Assembly (NCBI RefSeq): GCF_004770995.1
Contig: NZ_RQHW01000008.1
Span: 62,001-126,000, forward strand
Source: Leptospira idonii
GTDB lineage: Bacteria; Spirochaetota; Leptospiria; Leptospirales; Leptospiraceae
DNA: 64,000 bases
Reading direction: 5' to 3'
The translations under genes were made by a program, and so were the position numbers. The notes beneath the pieces were generated by a model. That model saw only the letters and a list, made by a program, of their open reading frames with translations. It had not been told where the DNA came from and made no database searches. Shown here one piece after another: positions 46,653 through 53,136 of this stretch. Position 1 is the first letter of the stretch; every line of letters starts with the position of its first letter.

Positions 46653-47435
46653 TTATCTAGTTCCTTCATTTTTGATTTCAGAGTGGTTTTTGTAAAGACC
46701 AGCTGCTGTGAGGGAAGGAGCTCTTACGTGTCCGGAGTATTGAGTGTATGTGGTACTTCCGCTTACGATAGAAGTTTGGCATTTATCCAATCCGCCTGCT
46801 CTGTTGTAACCGCAAGAAGAGTGGTAAGCAACCGCATAGTCATCTTCACCAGGAAGGATGAGAGAAGGTCCCGCCATACCTTTGTAACCAGGAACGTGAT
46901 TGATGGTAACTCCACCAGTGTTGTTGTGATTGAACGCTGCACGAGCAGTTCCTACGATAAGGGACTTATCCATTGCATTTCCACCGAAACCGAAAGTGGC
47001 ACCGTTTAACGCAGATGCGAGTTCTGATCCGCCGGAAGCTGCAGCTAGAGCAGTTACTTTTGTGATGTTGAATCCTTTGGAAGAAGCGGTTCCGCCAAGG
47101 TTAGACAACCAATATTCGATTGCATAACATCCTGCAGAGTGGCAAACGATCTTGCATGACTTACCGTTTTTGCAATTGTTCGTGAGTCCTGTGGTGATGT
47201 TTGTTTGTGCACGAGCAGTTCCGTAAGTTCTTGGATCAGAAGTTCCATCGTAACCGATGAAAATTTTAGAACCGGATACTGTATTGGCAGAGGTTCCCCA
47301 GTAGTTGTTCACATCTGTGGTACCTACCCCGTTGTGGTTTGAGCCGGATTTTCCGTGAATGAACACGGTGTAAGTTTGGGCGCTGAGGCCAGTGGCAAAA
47401 AGGATGGTCACCATTCCTAAAATTGTACTTCGCAT
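46653..47435 (-). CDS. Secreted alpha/beta hydrolase, lipase-like (copy 2)
   Basis: 260 residues, the shortest copy. The signal peptide ends GLSA-Q. HGKSG, CHSAG, GEDDYAVAYHSSCG and NHSEIK are all present, so the catalytic plan is intact. It lacks eight residues in the C-terminal loop: copies 1 and 3 have ASLTQSEG-type sequence, while here it is TSIVSGSTTYTQYSG. GVTINHVPG replaces GVGIYHVPG. It has a consensus-grade promoter at 47465-47493 and an AAGGAAA ribosome-binding site. Secreted; substrate unknown. Confidence 0.83.
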   Translation of the reverse strand: MRSTILGMVTILFATGLSAQTYTVFIHGKSGSNHNGVGTTDVNNYWGTSANTVSGSKIFIGYDGTSDPRTYGTARAQTNITTGLTNNCKNGKSCKIVCHSAGCYAIEYWLSNLGGTASSKGFNITKVTALAAASGGSELASALNGATFGFGGNAMDKSLIVGTARAAFNHNNTGGVTINHVPGYKGMAGPSLILPGEDDYAVAYHSSCGYNRAGGLDKCQTSIVSGSTTYTQYSGHVRAPSLTAAGLYKNHSEIKNEGTR

Positions 47436-47464
47436 TGCAATTTTCCTTGTTATTTTTTTTGCTG

Positions 47465-47493
47465 ATTATAGATAAATGCGTCAATTGTGTCAA
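47465..47493 (-). promoter_or_regulatory. Consensus sigma-70 promoter of hydrolase copy 2
   Basis: On the minus strand, TTGACA (47488-47493) and TATAAT (47465-47470) are 17 bp apart: a perfect match at both boxes. The -10 box lies about 30 bp before the ATG, giving a short leader with AAGGAAA as ribosome-binding site. Confidence 0.9.
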
Positions 47494-47550
47494 ATTTTTT
47501 TTATAAATATGTTTTTTATGTGAATTGGGAGGGAGTTGAAGAGGTGAGGC

Positions 47551-47566
47551 TGTAGGAGTTCCTACA
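47551..47566. promoter_or_regulatory. Palindrome TGTAGGAGTTCCTACA (upstream of copy 2)
   Basis: A 16-bp perfect inverted repeat, 116-131 bp before the start of copy 2, the same position as at copy 1. It is not present before copy 3. Confidence 0.55.
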
Positions 47567-47583
47567 AAAGCGAGGACTAAGGC

Positions 47584-47614
47584 AAAAAAAAAGGCCAGCG
47601 TTTCCGCTGACCTT
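47584..47614 (-). terminator. Terminator of hydrolase copy 3
   Basis: AAGGcCAGCG (47591-47600) pairs with CGCTGaCCTT (47605-47614), with one mismatch, around a TTTC loop. On the minus strand it is followed by a T-run of at least seven. Confidence 0.87.
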
Positions 47615-47650
47615 CTTTGGAGAGAAAATAGAGATACTAAAAAGAGAATC

Positions 47651-48472
47651 CTATCTCCAGCCTTCGTTCTTGATTTCAGAGTGGTTTAGATACAAACCAG
47701 TTGCAGACAAGGAAGGAGCTCTGTAGTGACCTGAGTATTGAGTGTAAGTCACGTTGGAGTTGAAAGGCCAGATTCCTTCACTTTGAGTGAGAGAAGCTTG
47801 GCATTTGTCCAAACCACCTGCTTTGTTGTAACCGCAAGAAGAGTGGTAAGCAACCGCATAGTCGTCTTCACCAGGAAGAATCAAAGAAGCACCGATCATA
47901 CCTTTGTAACCAGGAACGTGGTAGATACCTACTCCGCCAGTGTTGTTGTGGTTGAAAGCGCCGCGAGCAGTTCCTACGATGAGGGACTTATCCATTGCGT
48001 TTCCACCGAAACCGAATGTAATTCCATTGAGAGCAGAAGCAAGCTCAGATCCGCCGGAAGCAGCAGCAAGAGCAGTTACTTTTGTGATGCTGAATCCTTT
48101 GGAGGAAGCAGTTCCACCGAGGTTAGACAACCAATATTCGATTGCATAGCATCCTGCAGAGTGGCAAACGATTTTACAAGATTTACCGTTTTTACAGTAG
48201 TTTGTGAGTCCAGTAGTGATGTTTGTTTGTGCACGAGAAGATCCATAAGTTCTTGGATCAGAAGTTCCATCATAACCGATGAAGATTTTAGAACCGGATA
48301 CGGAGTTATGAGAAGATCCCCAATAATTGTTCACGTCTGTGGTACCTACCCCATTGTGGTTAGATCCAGACTTTCCGTGGATGAAGACCGTGTAAGTTTG
48401 TGCGCTGATGGAACCTGCGAATGCCAGGGTCAGAGCAGTAGTGAGTGCAAGTAATAGTGTTCGCTTTTGCAT
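47651..48472 (-). CDS. Secreted alpha/beta hydrolase, lipase-like (copy 3)
   Basis: 273 residues, the longest copy, with a different, longer signal (MQKRTLLLALTTALTLAFAGSISA-Q). The HGKSG, CHSAG, GEDDYAVAYHSSCG and NHSEIK motifs are intact. It shares the C-terminal loop (ASLTQSEGIWPFNSN) with copy 1 but has its own changes (GFSITKV, ALNGITFG, TARGAFN). A promoter-like TTGCCT and TAGAAC pair 17 bp apart (48501-48529) precedes the gene; it is weaker than that of copy 2. Secreted; lipase or esterase by inference. Confidence 0.83.
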   Translation of the reverse strand: MQKRTLLLALTTALTLAFAGSISAQTYTVFIHGKSGSNHNGVGTTDVNNYWGSSHNSVSGSKIFIGYDGTSDPRTYGSSRAQTNITTGLTNYCKNGKSCKIVCHSAGCYAIEYWLSNLGGTASSKGFSITKVTALAAASGGSELASALNGITFGFGGNAMDKSLIVGTARGAFNHNNTGGVGIYHVPGYKGMIGASLILPGEDDYAVAYHSSCGYNKAGGLDKCQASLTQSEGIWPFNSNVTYTQYSGHYRAPSLSATGLYLNHSEIKNEGWR

Positions 48473-48500
48473 TTCTGTTCTCCGATGAATTGTTTAAAAT

Positions 48501-48529
48501 GTTCTATATCCTTGGCAAAAATAAGGCAA
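48501..48529 (-). promoter_or_regulatory. Weak promoter-like pair before hydrolase copy 3
   Basis: On the minus strand TTGCCT (48524-48529) and TAGAAC (48501-48506) are 17 bp apart, with an alternative -10 TATAGA at 48503-48508 (15 bp). The GGAG ribosome-binding site is close to the ATG at 48472. The match is partial. Confidence 0.4.
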
Positions 48530-48635
48530 GAATTTTTCTAAAAAATGTCATAAATTTTTCACAACCTTGCCACCATCGAAGATAACGATGTTAAATATGG
48601 AGGGGCAAAAGCCGAATCTGTGGGGTAAAAGGGCG

Positions 48636-51137
48636 CTACAGGTGCAAAGGAAGCCGGATCCGAAAGATCGTATCTCCCGGCTGGCTCTCCACAGAGATCT
48701 CCCCTTCATGATTTTCTATGATTTTTTTGACAATGGGAAGGCCGAGCCCGGTTCCCATTCCCAATTCTTTGGTGGTAAAAAAAGGTTCGAAGATCAGATC
48801 CAAATTTTCTTGGGAGATTCCGTTGCCGTTGTCCCGGATGGAAACGAAAGCGTCTCGATCCGTTCGAGAGACTTGGATCTTAATCTTTCCATTATGGGGC
48901 GGACAGGCCTGCACTGCATTGTATATGAGGTTGGTCCAAACTTGGACAAGTTCGTCCGGATAACCTAATACAGTGGTTTCATCCGAATATTCCGTTTCTA
49001 TTTCGATTCCTTGTTTCCAAGTGGCGGAATACATAACGATCACAGCGTCGATTCCTTCCATCAAAGAAAAAACGGTCTTGTTTTCTTTGGGACCAGCATA
49101 GGAATAATGTTTCAATGCAAATACGATTTTCGAAGCTCTTTTGACTGCGGTCTCTATGATGGAAAGATGAAACATGACTTGAGCTCTTTCCAAAGTTCGA
49201 ACGAATATCTCCTTGCCCGCTTCGGTTTGAAATAAACTTTTATGTTCTTCTTCGATGGATTCGATTCCTAAATCGGAACAAGTATCCGCAAGCCCCGCAG
49301 GATCGAGATAATCTAGCGATTCGAAAAAACGTTCCATCTCCCTTTTCTTTTTTATTTTTTTACCGCCTTCCAGATTCGATTTGGGTTTGTTTCCGAAAAT
49401 CAGTTCGTTCGCAATACGGATGTTTGTAGCATCTTGTGCTTTTTCGGAAGACGGAGGAGATAAAACGGTTTCGGATCTAAGGAAACTTGCACTGGCTTTG
49501 ATTGCCGCCAAAGGATTGTTAATTTCATGAGCAACACTTGCGGCGATCTTTCCCAAGGTGGACATTCTTTCCGCAAGAACCAGTTGGGACTGGGTTTCTT
49601 TCAGTTCCTTGAGTTTATCGTGAAGTTCTACTGTTCTCATTTGAATTTTCTGTTCTAAATCGTCATGAGACGTTTTCACACGATAGATCATCTGATTGAA
49701 GCTGGATGTGATCTGCCCGATTTCATCCTGAGTAAGAACCTCTACCCGAACATCCAAGTCTCCCTTCTGCATCTTTCTAATTCCGTCCAAAAGCAGGTTC
49801 AAAGGCTCAACTATGTTCTTTTTGTGAAGCAAAGGATAAAGTAAAAAAACGAGCATAAGAGAAATGAGAAGAGTGATGATGAGCCAAATCACGATCGGTT
49901 CTATGTTTTTTCTATAATCTCTATAAGAGATCGCAGTCATAAAACTTGTATTATTTGCATAAAAACTGCTGACCCAAAAAATACCGTCCGGATTGGGATA
50001 AAGTTGGAAGATCCTGAATTCATAAAAAGGTATGGAATCCATCGCAGGAATCTTCAGATCGGAATAAGGTTTTTGCAGTTTATTGATCCGAAATCGTTTC
50101 GCTTCCAAATCGATCACCAAATCGGATTGGTAGATGATGGGATAAAAATTATTTCTTTCTATTTGAGAACGAACAATTTCCTTTTCTCTGTTCATATCCG
50201 TTTGGAAATCGATTTTATAACGATTGAACAGAATGTTTGCAATTACGGACAAAGTGAGATACATCAAAGTAATATTAAACGTCATCACTTTGAATCCGAC
50301 CGTAGAAGGAATGTTTTCCTGATTTAAGGAAGAAAGGATAATGACAGTCACTGCTATGATCGTGACGTTCGTTAAGATGAATAGGTAAGTGCTTTTTTCT
50401 ATGTAGCCTAGATCGACTAACATATCTGCTACGGCTAAGGAAAAAATCGCAAGGATCGCAAAAAGAAAGTTTCTAATTTTGATCCGAATCGATCTGCTCG
50501 AGTGGATGAGTTTGATCGTAAGAACCGTCAATGTGGCGATCAATTGAATGCATAGAGTCAATGCGATGATGATGATACTCATCTGTACCCAAAAATGGGA
50601 GCTGGATTGTTCCGGAACATAGAACTCCATCTTGGTTTCGAATTTGATCTCTCTGAAAAAAAATCCGACCCCGTTCCCCAAAATGGCAAACAGGGTGAGG
50701 GCCAAAGAAATTCTGCCTACGATTTCTCTCTGTCGGGGGAAGTTGTCTCCTTGGAAATGAAATGCAGTGGCAATGAGAGAATTTCCCAAAAAAACGACTG
50801 CAGGATTTTTTAAGAATACGAATACATAGGCGGTCCAAGGACTCAAAAACGAATTGCAGATGGCCCAGGTCAGGGACCAAAGAAACAAACAGCCCAAAAA
50901 GGTCAAAAATCCCAGAAAAGACCGAGGTAGAGTCTTTCTTTCCGAGAAAAAATACAGGAAGGCGGTCGCACTCACCAGGCAGAGCCCAAAATAGTAGAAA
51001 CTATAGAAGTTTAGGAACAAAGCTCTGCCTCGCTCAGATCTTCTCGATTTGGAAGGGGAGGGCAAATCAAAAACAAAAAGAGGATAGAAAAGCGAATAGT
51101 GCGCTGCACTAAAGTGCTGGACGATTGTGCGTCGCAT
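48636..51137 (-). CDS. Membrane sensor histidine kinase (HAMP, HisKA, HATPase)
   Basis: 833 residues. The N-terminal third has about seven hydrophobic segments, then a periplasmic stretch and another helix, a HAMP region (GDLDVRVEVLTQDEIGQITSSFNQM), the phosphoacceptor helix with His537 in AASVAHEINNPLAA, and the ATPase domain (N-box LIYNAVQAC, G1 DNGNGIS, F-box FEPFFTTK, G2 GTGLGLPIVKKI). An unusual insert with a basic stretch (GGKKIKKKREMERFF) lies between HisKA and the ATPase. No response regulator is adjacent. The start is uncertain: TTG 51020 (GAGG upstream) is an alternative, leaving the palindromes in front of the gene. Confidence 0.9.
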   Translation of the reverse strand: MRRTIVQHFSAAHYSLFYPLFVFDLPSPSKSRRSERGRALFLNFYSFYYFGLCLVSATAFLYFFSERKTLPRSFLGFLTFLGCLFLWSLTWAICNSFLSPWTAYVFVFLKNPAVVFLGNSLIATAFHFQGDNFPRQREIVGRISLALTLFAILGNGVGFFFREIKFETKMEFYVPEQSSSHFWVQMSIIIIALTLCIQLIATLTVLTIKLIHSSRSIRIKIRNFLFAILAIFSLAVADMLVDLGYIEKSTYLFILTNVTIIAVTVIILSSLNQENIPSTVGFKVMTFNITLMYLTLSVIANILFNRYKIDFQTDMNREKEIVRSQIERNNFYPIIYQSDLVIDLEAKRFRINKLQKPYSDLKIPAMDSIPFYEFRIFQLYPNPDGIFWVSSFYANNTSFMTAISYRDYRKNIEPIVIWLIITLLISLMLVFLLYPLLHKKNIVEPLNLLLDGIRKMQKGDLDVRVEVLTQDEIGQITSSFNQMIYRVKTSHDDLEQKIQMRTVELHDKLKELKETQSQLVLAERMSTLGKIAASVAHEINNPLAAIKASASFLRSETVLSPPSSEKAQDATNIRIANELIFGNKPKSNLEGGKKIKKKREMERFFESLDYLDPAGLADTCSDLGIESIEEEHKSLFQTEAGKEIFVRTLERAQVMFHLSIIETAVKRASKIVFALKHYSYAGPKENKTVFSLMEGIDAVIVMYSATWKQGIEIETEYSDETTVLGYPDELVQVWTNLIYNAVQACPPHNGKIKIQVSRTDRDAFVSIRDNGNGISQENLDLIFEPFFTTKELGMGTGLGLPIVKKIIENHEGEISVESQPGDTIFRIRLPLHL

Positions 51138-51172
51138 AAAAAACTGGTCCTAACGTTGTGCGGTGCACAACG
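51098..51172. promoter_or_regulatory. Array of three TGC-N3-GCA palindromes in the kinase/transglycosylase upstream region
   Basis: AGTGC-gct-GCACT (51098-51110), TTGTGC-gtc-GCATAA (51125-51139) and CGTTGTGC-ggt-GCACAACG (51154-51172). Each has a 3-base spacer and shares the TGC/GCA core. Centres are 28 and 31 bp apart. The third, a perfect 8-bp inverted repeat, ends next to the GGGAG ribosome-binding site of the transglycosylase gene. Confidence 0.6.
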
Positions 51173-51182
51173 GGAGCGAAAA

Positions 51183-51848
51183 ATGAAATTTGAAAAAATC
51201 AAAAAAACGGTAAAAATCTTTTCTTACGGATTGATTCTTTGCCTCTTTCTATTCGAATCCTACGGAAAAACCAGTTCCGAATCCGATTTTAGAACCCAAG
51301 AACGAGAGATTGCTCGCATCGGAGAGTATATCGGAAAAGTGCGTCCTTCTCTCTCTCGAAGTGAAAGAAAGAATTTAGCACAGTCTCTTTTTACCACTTC
51401 TCATCTTTTGGTATTTCCTAAAAATTCCCGTTTCGCAGGTGAGAAAAAAATAGATAAGGTCGCTTTTCTCATCGGTGTGGTACAAACCGAATCCCAATTC
51501 AAAAGAACCGCTAAGTCTCACAAAGGGGCTTTGGGCTATATGCAAATCATGCCCGCCACAGCCAAATGGCTTTCCAAAACCAAAAGAATTCCATACTCTC
51601 AGAAAAAAGATTTATTCGACACTCATACAAATCTGCAGATGGGAGTTCTTTATTTGAACGATCTGATGAAGGAAACAGGATCTCCTACAGATGCTCTTTT
51701 GGCTTATAATGCAGGATTGGGCGGTTGGAAAAGATGGGGAGGGCTTTCTTCTTATCCTAAATCTATCGGTGATCATTATCATTCATGGAAAGAATTTGAA
51801 ACTGCGGAAACTCTTTCCTCTAGCATCGCCCTTCTCGAAGAAGAATAA
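51183..51848 (+). CDS. Lytic transglycosylase (SLT family)
   Basis: 221 residues from ATG 51183 (GGGAG upstream). A signal-type N-terminus (residues 10-30) leads to the SLT domain: catalytic Glu103 in VQTESQFKR, then KGALGYMQIMPATAKWL, and DALLAYNAGLGGWKRWG, the standard set for Slt/MltC/E-type goose-lysozyme-like enzymes. It cleaves peptidoglycan glycan strands in the periplasm. Its 5' end is covered by a palindrome array shared with the divergent kinase. The next gene starts 69 bp downstream; they may not be cotranscribed. Confidence 0.92.
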   Translation: MKFEKIKKTVKIFSYGLILCLFLFESYGKTSSESDFRTQEREIARIGEYIGKVRPSLSRSERKNLAQSLFTTSHLLVFPKNSRFAGEKKIDKVAFLIGVVQTESQFKRTAKSHKGALGYMQIMPATAKWLSKTKRIPYSQKKDLFDTHTNLQMGVLYLNDLMKETGSPTDALLAYNAGLGGWKRWGGLSSYPKSIGDHYHSWKEFETAETLSSSIALLEEE

Positions 51849-51917
51849 ATTTTACTTTACATTCGCAATTTATAACCCAGCCTCTAAACCGTTTTCAAAA
51901 AAAGGATGGTTTAGGGT

Positions 51918-53123
51918 ATGGATCTTTTTCGTAGATACGGTGTGTATCTAGCAGTTGTTTTGTTATTGATCGTGGCAGTTCTTTTCTTTGTTTTTAAGGA
52001 AGGAAGTGATTCCGATTCCGAAAAAAGACAAAAATCGAAACAAGAAATGATGTCTAGTAATTCCGATCCTACCAGCAGTGATTATGCGGGAGGCCCGGGC
52101 GGAGATTCCGGTTATGGAGAGGTTCCGAATGACGGAGCTACCGCAAAATATGTATTGGACCAATACTTAGAATGGGCGGAATACCCTCCTTATTCCCGGC
52201 CTATGTCCATCTTGAATCACGATTTGGCATTTCCTTTTATCGTGGAAAATTCTCCCGACTATCAATTGGATCCCAAAACCAAAGAAGGAAACGGATACGT
52301 CTGTTTGTTTCAGCCTAAAACTTGGGCCGTCATCGGAAATAGAGATTTAATGTATGTTACACTGGAGTGTAGGGATAAAGCCCGCAATCGTGTTAAAATT
52401 TCCATAGACTCTCATCAGGTATTCAGGGAATGGGAAGGACAAAGATACGGAGTCGTAAGTGCTTCCGTAAACGATAACGGAACCGACGGAGATCAAACCA
52501 GAGGGGACAATATCTTTACTTTCTCATGGAAACCTGCGAAAGCGGATTGGGGACAGATGTCTCTCGTTGCGGACATTACGTACGGACCGGAAGGACACAA
52601 AACTACCGTTACCAGTAGTTTCTTTTCTTCTCCGAACATCCCTGCCGAATTCAACGGAGTGTTCAGTGACGGTTTGCAGGACGGTTCTCTTGTGATACGT
52701 GCCGTTGTGAACGTTTACAGAAAAGGGAAATATCATCTGGAAGCGAATCTGAAAGATGAGAAAAACGGAGAATACATCGCCTACGCCATCTATGACGGTG
52801 ATCTAAAAGCAGGCTCGAATGAAGTTGAATTCATCTTTTTCGGAAAAATTCTGAGAGATAAGGATTTGGACGGACCGTTCCTTGCTACTTCATTCCGGGG
52901 GCATAGAGTGAATCTTCCGATCGATCCGGATTGGTACAACCAAGGAGAGGAAGGTTTAAGAAAACTCCAAGCAGCCAAAACCACCGAGCCGGATAGAGAA
53001 CTAGTGTATCCGTACAAAGACGAATACAAAACTAAATTCTATCAGGTAGAAACCTTCTCCAAAGCGGCTTATGATTCTCAGGATAAACAAGACCGCATTA
53101 GGCAGTTGAAATCTTTACAGTAA
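51918..53123 (+). CDS. Membrane-anchored protein of unknown function
   Basis: 401 residues. A single N-terminal helix (about 8-26) anchors a mostly beta-rich extracytoplasmic part. A Ser/Asp/Gly-rich linker (residues 30-75) follows. The segment VSASVNDNGTDGDQTRGDNIFTFSW resembles the 'choice-of-anchor'-type Asp-Gly repeats of bacterial surface proteins. I do not recognise a catalytic motif. It is followed by a penicillin-acylase gene after 10 bp, so a shared role in processing envelope or exported compounds is possible. Confidence 0.7.
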   Translation: MDLFRRYGVYLAVVLLLIVAVLFFVFKEGSDSDSEKRQKSKQEMMSSNSDPTSSDYAGGPGGDSGYGEVPNDGATAKYVLDQYLEWAEYPPYSRPMSILNHDLAFPFIVENSPDYQLDPKTKEGNGYVCLFQPKTWAVIGNRDLMYVTLECRDKARNRVKISIDSHQVFREWEGQRYGVVSASVNDNGTDGDQTRGDNIFTFSWKPAKADWGQMSLVADITYGPEGHKTTVTSSFFSSPNIPAEFNGVFSDGLQDGSLVIRAVVNVYRKGKYHLEANLKDEKNGEYIAYAIYDGDLKAGSNEVEFIFFGKILRDKDLDGPFLATSFRGHRVNLPIDPDWYNQGEEGLRKLQAAKTTEPDRELVYPYKDEYKTKFYQVETFSKAAYDSQDKQDRIRQLKSLQ

Positions 53124-53136
53124 TTAGGATTAGGTG

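Larger units (their letters stand above)
45624..48472 (-). repeat. Tandem triplication of a secreted-hydrolase gene
   Basis: Three genes in the same orientation (45624-46430, 46653-47435, 47651-48472) encode near-copies over most of their length, from QTYTVFIHGKSGSNHNGVG to NHSEIK. Each has its own terminator. The signal peptides, one C-terminal loop and scattered residues differ. Copies 1 and 2 also share upstream sequence, so the duplicated unit was larger than the coding region. Confidence 0.93.

Noticed and set aside
45624..48472. The triplicated hydrolases as a recently acquired mobile element
   Set aside because: No transposase, flanking direct repeats or change in base composition is evident. 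Local tandem duplication explains the data.
48574..48590. CATCG-N7-CGATG hairpin after the sensor kinase gene
   Set aside because: Only five base pairs, and no T-run follows on the strand of the kinase gene. It does not qualify as a terminator.
51883..51914. CTAAACC...GGTTTAG inverted repeat before the membrane-anchored protein gene
   Set aside because: Seven base pairs over an 18-base loop. It could mask the start region, but nothing else supports a regulatory role.
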